Shown here in pieces: positions 42,201 to 52,938 of a stretch of DNA of 64,000 bases (positions are counted from its first letter, which is position 1; every line of letters starts with the position of its first letter). The stretch lies in NCBI RefSeq assembly GCF_029227915.1, contig NC_079883.1, positions 28,396,001 through 28,460,000 of the forward strand, in the 5' to 3' direction. A program made the position numbers and the translations under genes. The stretch is from Hydractinia symbiolongicarpus. Taxonomy: Eukaryota > Cnidaria > Hydrozoa > Anthoathecata > Hydractiniidae. A model generated the notes under the pieces. It saw only the letters and a program-made list of their open reading frames with translations. It was not told the DNA's origin and searched no databases.

Positions 42201-44666
42201 GTTTAAACGTCCCCCACTTGTCTCCAACAAAAAAGTAATAACGCAGGAAAAAGTAAAGCTTGCAATACAAATTCTCGTCGATAATGAACAAGCCAATGGT
42301 AATTGATCTATGGTGTTCCCAGGCCACATCTAGATTGTGGTTTACTTCGTTACAGAGTGCCAAAAATTTTGCGAACCGACTTTACTTTTCTAATTCGAAC
42401 CCTGTACTAAAAGTGAATTATTTGATCCCTGTATAAATATATTTTACCTCTCCAACTGACCTACCAATGATGTAAGCATTTGTAGGCCATGAAATAGATA
42501 ATGAATTGCATTTGTCTGACAGTTAACTTAAATATTCTGCTGTTCTATAAAATATCCTTATACAATTAACTGTCTCTTTTAGTTTGTTCCATCCTGTGAC
42601 AAAACAACAAATAACAGAAGCAAGAATTGCATCTTCCATGCAAAGGTTAAGTTTACTCAATGATGACAATTCTGCTGCAGTACCAAACACAAACAGGTGT
42701 GTATTGAAACTGAGTTTTCGCTGGCTTTAATTTTTTTTTCTGGAAATGCACTAATAGTATATTATTATACACATTAAAAACACTTCTTTGATTCAGTGCA
42801 TTTATCAGATGTTTCACAAAACTTGAATAACTTTGAATAACGTTTATTAATATTATTTTAGAAATTCTGATGAAGGATTTTTTGAAGACAGCGAGAAGTA
42901 TGATTTCAACATTGAGTCAGATGAAGAAGATCTGTCAAGTGAATCAAACAGGTAAAGAAAAAAATTTGATTGCATTGCAATAAACTGGACTCCTGGAAAT
43001 GCTTTACATATTTTTTTAATTTTTGAAGAGATTGTGTATGTAACACTGTTGCTTTAATAGCGATTTTGACAGCTCAGCTTCCAAAGTCAAAAGTACTATT
43101 AATTCTTCTATTACTACAAATTACTCTTTATTGGATTATAAAGTTGTGACTCAATCAATTAAATGTGCTATTGATAGCACATTAAACATGCCAAGTATTG
43201 TAAGAGGTTATAACCAATGTAGTATTTCCTGAAAAAGCCTAAGATACACAGACAAGTAGACTTACAGAAGTACTGTATTAATTTAACTGATTTTACCCAA
43301 CTGTATTATTTTGGATATTTTGCTCTTATGCTTAATAATGTTAGATGTTTTTATTTTTTAGTCCTTCTGAACTTCCTGGATTTAGACTTGCCCCAGGTGT
43401 GTTAAAGCATCTAAAAGAGAATACGCGAGATATTTTACCAAAACATGTTTTTGATTCAGTGTGAGTAAAATGATTTTTTAACTCTGAAAAAATATGTATC
43501 TTTGTTATTTTAGCTGATGCATTGAATTCATTTATTTAGAAATACAAATTATTTGGCAGTCATACCTTACACACCACCTACCGATATTCGTATAAATTTC
43601 CATAAGAAGAAAGACGCAACTAATGAAAAACAAGAATCAGAAATTGCGGTATTTGTTTTATATGATGATTGAATTAGCATGTGTTTTTTCATGCTTTTTA
43701 GTATTGTAAAAAGCCAAGAGAAGTGGGTTAATAAAAAGTTTTTCGCTACTAAAGATTTCTATTTTAATAATTCAGTGCACTTTCCTTTAAACTTCATTAA
43801 GGTAGAGGTTACTTCACTACCAGAAAAATGACAAATCCAATTTGACTTTGGGCACAATCGTTAAGAAAAAAACATCTAGTAGAGATCTTAAAAATTTTAT
43901 TTGCAATGTAAATAATAAAAAACAAAAGATATTATACTGAACTTAATTCTGTATGCATTAGAAAGGTTGATTATAAGCTATTAAATTTTATTTCAGAGTG
44001 CTACTGTTGGTGTATCTCCAAAAGTGATTTCTGAAAATGACAATGAGTAAGTTTGAAGTGTTACTGTATGTATTAAAGAAGTGAATGGTATTAAACCTAT
44101 CCATGATAAATTTCTCCCTGATAAAATTCTCCCTGATAAATAACTTTAAAGAGCTCTTTTTGGTCCCAAGATATAAACATTTGACAGTTTTTCCATAAAT
44201 TATGTTGGTGCCATAAATATTTTAGGCCCATGTAAAGAAACAACATGAAAACACATGGTTTCAGAAATGATATCTATTTACTTGTTCAAGGCTCCTGAAA
44301 TTTTTGCTGATTTCTTTTTTTAATTTTACACTTATATATTGCTGAAGTTTAAATGTGTACCTTTTTTAGGTCTAGAATTATGAGTATAGGATCTACTTGG
44401 TTGGTCCACTATTTCGTCATCATTTTTTCAGAATAGCTAAATCTAGTTGTCTGTGACAGGACCTCTTTTATAAAAAAAGTTTAATATGAAGCTTTACAAA
44501 ATAACTTTAATTTGTGAACCCCGTAAATAAAAAACTGAACAATTAGTATTAAGTACAGAAATATTTCTAAATGCTGATACATAGCCAAGGGTTCTTATAT
44601 GTGAGTATTTATTTCAGGATGTTTGCAGCATGGGAAGAGATTGAGGATGTTGACATGATCAGTTGA
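39238..44666 (+). CDS. 230-residue acidic protein, eight exons, possibly HCFC1R1-like
   Basis: Exons: 39238-39371, 39653-39700, 42583-42696, 42862-42951, 43362-43460, 43540-43648, 43997-44046, 44618-44666 (TGA). All joins are in phase, most of them phase 2 (AG/GT), and sum to 693 nt. The protein is hydrophilic, with a Ser/Asn-rich N-terminus (SSSYNKDF), a basic stretch GKRKCASES, then a helical block HPVTKQQITEARIASSMQRL ending in SLLNDD, an acidic segment (FFEDSEKYDFNIESDEEDLS), a conserved-looking block PGFRLAPGVLKHLKE to LPKHVFDSV, and an acidic tail FAAWEEIEDVDM. The basic patch followed by the LSLxND helix recalls HCFC1R1, a small regulator of host cell factor 1, but that likeness is weak. 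No membrane segment or enzyme motif is seen. AATAAA is at 44919-44924. A nuclear or cytoplasmic adaptor is my best guess. Confidence 0.75.
40451..41178 (+). mobile_element. Miniature Penelope-like element with inverted ends
   Basis: A 728-bp element in the intron between exons 2 and 3 of the host gene. The ends are inverted repeats of 46 bp (40451-40496 and 41133-41178) with one mismatch. The left part encodes the end of a Penelope-type reverse transcriptase (SVYCKPTHTDQYLNF, then VVSSLLNRA; about 40536-40767). The right part, in another frame, encodes the end of the linked GIY-YIG endonuclease (WSRSHQFNWDEKKIIDRES to PEIWLPALQKK; 40755-40982). Most of the RT and endonuclease core is deleted, so it is non-autonomous. 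Confidence 0.85.
40498..40526 (-). ncRNA. Hammerhead ribozyme core
   Basis: On the minus strand: CTGATGA, then a 5-bp stem II GGGAG/CTCCC closing a six-base loop, then GAAAC. This is the catalytic core order of a hammerhead. Penelope-like elements are known to carry such ribozymes in their terminal repeats. A GACGTC that could supply the GTC cleavage triplet is in the opposite end (41129-41134), where CTGATGA is changed to CAGATGA and stem II is lost, so each end holds only part of a working motif. Confidence 0.65.
41601..42404. mobile_element. 804-bp MITE with perfect 15-bp inverted ends
   Basis: Ends CAGGGTTCGAATTAG and CTAATTCGAACCCTG are exact inverted repeats, flanked by a perfect 5-bp direct repeat TACTA (41596-41600 and 42405-42409). 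The left part has alternating GCAATTCGC/GCGAATTG motifs. No transposase is seen. A related inverted fragment is at 37537-37983. CAG ends plus 5-bp duplications suggest a hAT5-like origin. Confidence 0.85.
43061..43232 (+). other. Possible alternative terminal exon of the 230-residue protein gene
   Basis: It starts after an AG acceptor (43059-43060) in the phase required by exon 4 and stays open for 57 codons (from SDFDSSASKVKST) to TGA at 43230-43232. No GT donor in the phase needed by exon 5 is present, so it could only serve as a last exon. Confidence 0.3.
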
Positions 44667-45122
44667 TGAATTAGCTTGTTTAAGTTCTAGACAAAATTAT
44701 TCTTTATTATCAAGGTCTTGAATGATTTGCAGGCAACAGGAAGGCTGCAGAGTTATTGCTGATGCTACAGCTAGCAACAAAATGCAATGTAACCAAGTAC
44801 ATAAGACATGGAAGTGATAGAGACATGCTTGAAACTTGAGCAAGACATTTTGCCACTTATTATAAAAGGAGTTAAAATATTCTAGTGATTTCTAATATTC
44901 TAATTTATGTTTTTGTAGAATAAAGTTACACAGAAAAAAGACAATACTTTTAAAAAAATATGCAATATATAGCAGCATTGAACCTGTACCGAAATTTTTT
45001 AAACTATTCTTTTGTTGTACTTACAATATGGCTTCCTTTATAGACTACCATTGAAGTAGATGTCATTGTATTTTTCAAATCATGTTTTTACTTTGTTTCT
45101 AATTTACAGCTAGTGATAAATT
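44667..45122 (+). promoter_or_regulatory. Short gap between two same-strand genes, with a splice acceptor before NDH-2
   Basis: 456 bp. It contains the AATAAA at 44919-44924 of the upstream gene and then a pyrimidine-rich tract ending in AG at 45108-45109, only 13 bases before the NDH-2 ATG. No coding sequence is seen between. Confidence 0.5.
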
Positions 45123-47508
45123 ATGACCTTAATAAGATCCATGTTACTGCGCAGTCGTAAATTAACACCAATTCAGGACTGTGTTGTATGTGGCTTGAGG
45201 TTGCAATCAACGTTACAAGAACCTCAACGACAAAGACTTGTTTTGCTTGGTACGGGTTGGGGAAGTTATAGTGTATTAAAGAGTATAAATAAAAAACTTT
45301 TCGATGTGATAGTTGTCAGTCCAAGGAACCATTTTTTATTTACACCTTTGTTAAATAGCACAACTGTAGGCACTTTAGAGTTTCGCAGCATTATTGAACC
45401 GGTGCGAAACTCAAAGTTTCGAGATGATCATCATTTTCAGCTATCTCAGGCAGTGGGTTTGAAACCAGATGAAAACATTGTGGTCTGTAAAGCAGAACTT
45501 ACCAATGAGGAATATGAATTAAAATATGACAAGTTAGTTATCGGTGTTGGTGCAACTAGTAATACATTTGGTATCCCTGGAGTAAAAGAAAATGCTTTTT
45601 TTATGAAAGAAATTTCTGATGCAAGAAAAGTAAGGGATAGAATAATTTCTAACTTTGAGTTAAGTTTATATCCGAATGTGAGCAAAGAAGAACAAGAAAG
45701 GTTGCTGCATTTTGTAATAGTTGGTGGTGGCCCTACTGGTGTTGAATTTGGTGCTGAACTATATGATTTTATTACGCAAGATGTAACACGGTTATTTCCA
45801 GAAGAGAAACAATATGTTAAAGTAACTCTTGGTAAGAATAGCACCTTTTTACTGAATGTAATTAATGCTTATATCTTGAGATAGATTTTGTGATTATATT
45901 TCTGTTTTTATTTTTAAACATTATTTTTATTTTTAAACATTATTTTTGTTTTTCTAGTACTAATTTTTCCCAAACATCAATATTTTTAGTTGAGGGACAG
46001 TCATTGTTACCAAGCTTTGATCAACGGTTAAGGGATTTTGCTGAACGTAAGATCAAACAGAGGCAGAATTTTAACATTTCTAAAGATTTTGTCGTTGAAG
46101 TTGGTGAGGGTTATGTGAAATTGAAATCTGGTGACGTCATTCCCACTGGACTTGTTCTTTGGTCAACTGGCCTTGCGCCAAGACCATTTATAGGTACCTT
46201 TTAGTTTATTGCAAAAGATTTTTCCAATCAGTTTTCTTAGTTTTAGTATGGCTTTTAAAAGAAGCTTATGTTGGCACTCTTTCTGAGATCTTCCCAATTC
46301 TCAAATTTTTAAAGTTTTTTAAAACTCATCAAATCATCTCTAAAAGTAGATTTTTTAATAACGCTCTCACCAAAATCTCTTTAATTTTAGTTATGCATTT
46401 TATTTCAGCCTTTTAGTTGCTACATAAATTGTTGTCTATTCCTGCTATTACCTTTTCTCCTCAAATATTTCTTTCAAAAAATATAAAAATATACTCAAAT
46501 CAACTCAATTTTTTGATGAAAATAGCAGCATCCCAAAAAGGTTGAAAATGTTTATTAAAAGTGAAAAAGGTAAAAAAATTTAGGTGTCCATTCTGAAAAA
46601 TTTTGTTGACTAAAAAACTAATTTAAAGGCAAGAACCTCCTGTTCTAATAAGCATCCAAATCTAGCATCTTAACTGTCTTTTTAGAATCTCTTGATCTAC
46701 CAAAAAGTAAAAGCAAGCAACTTTTAGTTGATGGACATTTGAGAGTTCAAGGTTATGATAATATATACGCCATAGGTGATTGTTCTTATATTGAGGATAA
46801 TCCATTACCCTGTACAGCTCAAGTTGCTGAAAGAGAAGGTAGGCTGGGTTATTAGTGCTGAATTGCATTTACATGTCTTTCTTTGATTGAGCATATTCTA
46901 ATATCCTAATCTTGTGGGACAATTATTATTATTTTTCCTGGTGTTGACATGTCACTTTGATAAAACGGTTTTTTATCTCCTGTTGTTGAAAGAAATTTTG
47001 AGTCAATGATATAATTTCAGTAGCGGGAGGCAATATAAAGCACAGTGTCAGCAGGCATGTCTATTATACGATAATATTTGTTCAGCTGTTTTTCTTCTCC
47101 CCTTGTACTTAGTTAAATTATACTCATATCATTTCTGTTGAATATTTGAATTTTCTAACATTTATTTCCTCCTTTTAGGATTCCTGTTGAATATTTGAAT
47201 TTTTTAACATGTTTTTTTACCTTCTTGTAGGAAGATTTGTAGCAGATTTTCTTGCTAAACAGATAACTCACGACGCTACTTCCATAAAAGCTTTCGCGTG
47301 GGCTGACATGGGAATGTTAGCTTACATAGGCGATTACAAAGCTGTTGCTAATCTGCCATCGCAATATGGCAAACTCACTGGATTTAAAACATGGTTGCTA
47401 TGGAGATCAGTATACATGACAAAGCTTGGGAGTTGGAGGAACCGCATGCAAGTGCCATATGATTGGGCAAGAACATTTTTCTTTGGTCGAGATACCTCCA
47501 GGTTCTAG
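45123..47508 (+). CDS. Type II (alternative, rotenone-insensitive) NADH dehydrogenase, four exons
   Basis: A single-subunit flavoprotein of 447 residues that passes electrons from NADH to ubiquinone without pumping protons, at the inner mitochondrial membrane. Exons are 45123-45831, 45990-46193, 46686-46838 and 47231-47508 (TAG), all phase 1 joins. A basic, Arg-rich N-terminus (MTLIRSMLLRSRKL) suits import. The FAD-binding GTGWGS is at 43-48, followed by SPRNHFLFTPLL (66-77, typical of NDH-2); the NADH-binding GGGPTG is at 201-206; the second FAD/quinone segment is YAIGDCSY in exon 3; and the C-terminal VWRS-type region for membrane attachment (LLWRSVYMTKLGSWRNR) is in exon 4. There is no EF-hand insert, unlike plant NDB forms. 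AATAAA is at 47559-47564. NDH-2 is known in cnidarians and absent from vertebrates. The call is strong. Confidence 0.93.
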
Positions 47509-47564
47509 CACTGTTATGTTACGTTAAGAAATTCCATGAGTACGCTATCAGATCTTTTAATAAA

Positions 47565-48529
47565 AATTAGAATGGACTGATGCATAATTCATACAGTCTC
47601 GTATGCATACCTGGGGGCACTGTGGCATGTATTAAATTTTTTTGGATAACACAAAGATTCTTATTGATGAATATCGATGATTAGTGCATGTAGCAATTTC
47701 ATCAAAAGGCTCAGGATGGAATCACGCAGGGGAAAGTTCCTGCACTAGACAGATATACAATATACATACATATACACACATATATGTATATATATAAATA
47801 GTTTTTATTTCAATAATACATTTTATGAGTGATTTACGCCTTAATATCCTTTCACTATCTTGGATAAGAATTTATACATGTTTGTGATACTATTTATTAT
47901 TTCAGTTTAGTTATTATTTTAGTTTTTATTGTTTTTTGTCATGCTGAGCTTGATAATATCATTTGAAAATACATACATATATATATATATATAAACATTT
48001 AGATATATACATATAGCTTTTTATGTACTTGTGTACGTACTGGTTAATAGACTATAAATGCTGAAGAATGTTTAACTATGGCTTCTTACAACGTATGATT
48101 TGTTTGAATGTTACTTTTGTATCTATGCATTATGATGTTCTAAGCATAAACAATCATCTTTTACTAGAGTTCACAACAAATGTTTACCGTTCAACTAAAT
48201 ATAAGTATTCATGTAAATAAGTTCAAATTATCAAACATAGGAAAAAACATGCATACAATTTAAAAAAAAAAAATTTTACTGGCTCCCGAGGCATTCCAGG
48301 TTTAGCTTATTATGCAGAATCATGACATCATTAGTTTGATGTTGGTATGAATGATAATCAGGATAACTAAGTATTAATAATAATGCAAATATGTTCAGAA
48401 TATCAAACTCGATAGGTAAAAGCATGTCGACATCACCACAAACCTTAACAAACCCTTAGGGGAGCATCTCATTTTTTCTAATACATGACATCATGCATTA
48501 ATTAGCACAATTATCAGCAAAAGATTCCT
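47565..48529. other. NDH-2 3' flank with TA-rich microsatellites
   Basis: (TA/CATA)n tracts at about 47755-47800 and 47968-48020. No coding or recognisable repeat otherwise. Confidence 0.5.
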
Positions 48530-49356
48530 ACACAACTTTTCAACTACACAACTTTTCAACTACACAACTTTTCAACTACACAACTTTTCAACTACACAAC
48601 TTTTCAACTACACAACTTTTCAACTACACAAGTTTTCAACTACACAACTTTTCAACTACACAACTTTTCAACTACACAACTTTTCAACTACACAACTTTT
48701 CAACTACACAACTTTTCAACTACACAACTTTTCAACTACACAACTTTTCAACTACACAACTTTTCAACTACACAACTTTTCAACTACACAACTTTTCAAC
48801 TAGACAACTTTTCAACTAGACAACTTTTCAACTACACAACTTTTCAACTACACAACTTTTCAACTACACAACTTTTCAACTACACAACTTTTCAACTACA
48901 CAACTTTTCAACTAGACAACTTTTCAACTACACAACTTTTCAACTACACAACTTTTCAACTACACAACTTTTCAACTACACAACTTTTCAACTAGACAAC
49001 TTTTCAACTAGACAACTTTTTAACTACACAACTTTTCAACTAGACAACTTTTCAACTACACAACTTTTCAACTACACAACTTTTCAACTACACAACTTTT
49101 CAACTACAAAACTTTTCAACTACACAACTTTTCAACTAGACAACTTTTCAACTACACAACTTTTCAACTACAAAACTTTTCAACTACACAACTTTTCAAC
49201 TACACAACTTTTCAACTACACAACTTTTCAACTACACAACTTTTCAACTAGACAACTTTTCAACTAGACAACTTTTTAACTACACAACTTTTCAACTAGA
49301 CAACTTTTCAACTACACAACTTTTCAACTACACATTTTTTCAACTAGACATTTTTT
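48530..49356 (+). repeat. 16-bp satellite array, about 51 copies
   Basis: Head-to-tail ACAACTTTTCAACTAC with few variants (TAGAC for TACAC; AAAAC for ACAAC; TTTTTAAC). The variant pattern around 48993-49041 recurs at 49249-49297, exactly 256 bp (16 units) later, showing a block duplication. There is no spacer diversity, so it is not a CRISPR-type array. Confidence 0.95.
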
Positions 49357-49552
49357 CAAGCTCTTCATATGAGTCAAATTTGTTTTTTTTTTTGCGAGCG
49401 TTAGACTGTAATTATGTAGAATCTTCTGTTTGTTTTATGTGGAATTGATTTATATTGGATTATTGTTAGGAAATGAATCTATCTTTTTTTAGGGAAAAAA
49501 AGAAACTTAAATAATGTACTTGTGAGGTTGTGAGAGTTTCTTGGTTTCAAAA

Positions 49553-52500
49553 ATGGTACGTAAAGTTGATGCAATCGATTTTATTTTTTACTTGGTCATA
49601 GGAAGCGAGTAATTAATTTGATTAATTCTCACAAACAATTATCTACAAATCTAGTATTTTTTCGCAATTTTATTTTATGGCATTTTACTAGGACAAGGTA
49701 GCCATTAATTGAACTTACTCATATCACAGAGGCTGGGAATTATTTTATCAACTACAGAAAAGGAAATTTTCTATGAAAGTCTAGAGAAGAAAAAAACGAT
49801 AAAGTCCTTTTTTATTAATTTAAGGAAAAGTCATTTCTAGTAATTTTGCGAAGATTTTTTTTTTCGCAAATTAACCTTCTACGGATTTTGGCGCATGTAA
49901 ATTTTTCGGAATATAGATAATAGTAACATTTTTTTAAACTTGGCAGTGTTTCTTTTTAGGGTAAAGCAAAAAAAGCGAGAAAGTTTGCAGCTGTGAAACG
50001 ACTTATCAGTCCGAAAGATGCGAGAATGTAAATTTATTTAAAATGTTGTAATAACTGGTGTTGTTGCCGCGTCATCGTCATGTCATATTGTCATTGTCAT
50101 CGACCTTGTTGTTTTTCTTTACACTTGCAATTTGTTTCACTAGAAAAGAGAATCAGAAAAAAAAGGAAGCAGAGCAAAAGAAGAAGGAAGAAAACCAAGT
50201 TAGACACCTGTGAGTTATTTGTTTTATTTGTCTTCTCTTAGTTCATTTTGTTATATATTTTACAATATCTGTTTCTTATTTTTTCTTAACACTCTAACCC
50301 CATGTCTTTTGCGGATACAAATCGTGATACTTTCTTCAATTATTGCAGCTTGGTAAAGCTTCCAAGTAAGCCTGCTTATACACACGTGTACTAGCATGTA
50401 TCAATGCAGAGTTTTTTTAAAATAACTTTATAACGAAATAAATGTTTTTTTTTCTTCTTCCTAAAAAGACAAACAAAATGAAAAAAAAAAATCGAAAAAA
50501 AAAGTAATTTGTAAAGGACATCTGTTTGTGGCTGAGCACTCCATATTTGCTAACGCCTGCCTCCCCTAAGGTGCGTACGTTTTTTTTTTGATGGCCTATC
50601 CTGGAATGTTTTTGGGCAAAGTAATTGGCACAATACATAGAATATCAAGTGATGGCAAAATTTTGTTATCCTTTCCCTATTCGTTGCAAAAAAAATACCA
50701 TTTGCTATTTCACAAGCTTTAATATATTTTTGCTGGATGTGGTTATTTTTTCATATTTTTCGTTTAGAGAACAAGTGTCGTCAGCCATGTTTTTCCAGCA
50801 TAACAATCAACTTGGACCTCCCTATCGAGTGCTAATTGATACGAATTTTATAAATTTCTCCATCCAAAATAAGCTCGATATATTTCAATCCATGATCGAC
50901 TGTTTATATGCTAAATGTGAGTGTTTGTTTGTAGGTGTAACATAATAGCCTTATTCTGTCTGTCTGTATGCGATAAAAAACGTCGTGCTACGGGTACACG
51001 AAGTAGCGTGCAATTTGAAGACAGGCGACCCCGTGGATTTGTCCTCAGATTAAAGGGGCTTTGAAACGGCTATGGGTTTTCGACATTAGTGACTTACACG
51101 AACGTTGAGCTAATGGCGGTGGAAACGTTTATGATCACTGAGGACAAAAAACAACAAATTATATCATCTTAAATATTATATTGGGCATCCAATTATAACC
51201 AAAACTGACAGAAAAGTTCCCTATATATATATGATATCTATGATTTATTTTTGTAAAAAGCTGAACACCCTGATTTACTCTTATCCTAACAAATATTCAC
51301 ATGGTCATTCAGCAACATTCTAAGAGACCATTTCTAATTTCCTCATTTCGCAGTAAAAAACAGGCGGTTTAAAATCGACCCTATTTTTTGCGGGAATAAA
51401 AACTGTGCGACTTTTCTGAGAAATGTAATTCTAATTTTAAGGTTTTTTATTTTCAAAACAGGCATACCATACATCACTGATTGTGTGATGGCAGAGATAG
51501 AAAAACTTGGATCACATTACAGGGTGGCGTTAAGGTATGTAAACAAACTTCACAAAACATCTTATGCATGCTATTTTTTGCACTGAACTGATTACTTATG
51601 ATCTTAATTATATCATGTGAAAACCAATACGATATTAAAACTACAGTCTTCTCAGTAAAGATATAAAATGTTCCGCTGGTAAAGAGTATGTTTATCATCA
51701 TGTATTTGGTTCCATTATTTACAAATGGTTCTTCTCCATAAGAAAAGGTTAAAAGTTATTTGCAAATAAGTTATGATAAATTTATACATATAATACAATT
51801 AATAAAATACTATAAAATCCTACACTTAAGATAAGTCAAGACACATGGTAATTGGAACAGAACGCTGAGAAAAGGCTGAAAACAGGGAGACAAAAGAAAA
51901 TTGGAACGTGGAAAAAGTAGAAGACAAAAGTGCATAAGTTCGCCAATTAAATTGTAGCTTAAATAAATTGAATAAAATAGACATTAGTAGGCACATGTAG
52001 CTAAGTAAATTGGGGTAGTAGACACAGTAGTATGTGACTTTGGCTGACCATCACATCGACCTGTAGCATTTCTGTGTACGGACTTTCGTTTAGGATAGCG
52101 AAAGATGAACGTTTCGAGCGATTACCTTGCATGCACAAAGGCACTTATGCCGATGATTGTCTTGTTAACAGAGTGAAGCAGGTATGCAAGAACTTATTCC
52201 CTTACCACAAACAAAGTAATTAGCCTCCAACTGTTTAATGCGCGATATAAATAGTTGTATTATTCCTTATGTTATGCAAACTATAAAATGGTTCGTGGAC
52301 ATCTGTGTAGTCGTTAGTATCTTACCGGATGGGCTGCGTTTTTTGTGCCCTCGGACTAACGCCTGCTCCGGTATTATGTTAGCGATGTACAATGTAGCAC
52401 TGTTTTAAATTTATGATTGAAAATGATCATTCGTAATCTCGTTGTATTTTAGCATAGATGTTACATTGTTGCTACTTGCGATAGAGATTTAAAACGAAGA

Positions 52501-52938
52501 ATTCGAAAAGTTCCCGGTGTACCGATTATGTACTTATCGAAACATAGGTTGGTTGTCATAGCTTTTTTCTACTGCTAACAATGCTTTATGAAGTTATGTA
52601 AATAATCAAAAATGCGTTTGATGCATACTATGAGAATAAATAAAACGCCCAATAATAACGGGCGTAAAATTGTTTTTTAAATATCTTTAGGTACAGTATC
52701 GAAAGAATGCCAGACGCTTTTGGTGGTAAGTGACTTCTTATATTTTTCTTATTTCTTGTCAAATATTTCGTTCTCGTCAAGCAGGAAAAGGTTGCTTTTT
52801 TTTACTCTTCCCTTTCCGTGCTATACTATCTCCCAAGAATATATCTCTGCAATGGCAAGAGTAATTTTTTTACATCGTAAAGCTGATTTAATTTTTTAAT
52901 TTGGAAATAACTTTCTTCTTTTAGCACCCCGGACATGA
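49553..52938 (+). CDS. FCF1: rRNA-processing protein FCF1 (PIN domain), nine coding exons
   Basis: A nucleolar PIN-domain protein of 196 residues (human 198) that acts in the small-subunit processome in early pre-18S rRNA cleavages. Exons: 49553-49555, 49960-50027, 50144-50209, 50768-50916, 51462-51534, 52094-52181, 52453-52547, 52691-52725, 52925-52938 (TGA). Every join keeps frame. The N-terminus is a lysine-rich tail ([16 protein letters not shown]). The PIN domain begins [15 protein letters not shown] with Asp70, then [23 protein letters not shown] and [12 protein letters not shown], and ends [15 protein letters not shown]. The first coding exon ends directly after ATG, and the last holds only the final codons. 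Family identity is certain from near-continuous similarity. Confidence 0.95.
49650..49765 (+). repeat. Dispersed repeat, copy in FCF1 intron 1
   Basis: Shares ACAAATCTAGTAT, AATTGAACTTRCTCATATC and CACAGAGGCTGG with 58434-58555 in the same order and orientation. Confidence 0.6.
50944..51050 (+). mobile_element. Degenerate short Helitron in FCF1 intron 4
   Basis: CTGTCTGTCTGTATGCG near the start and GACAGGCGACCCCGTGGATT near the end match the 19302 element; the terminal hairpin and CTAG are lost. Confidence 0.45.

Noticed and set aside
45446-45844. Minus-strand ORF of 132 codons
   Set aside because: Shadow of NDH-2 exon 1.
48530-49356. Regular short-period array resembling a CRISPR array
   Set aside because: No unique spacers, a 16-bp period and a eukaryotic setting; it is a satellite.
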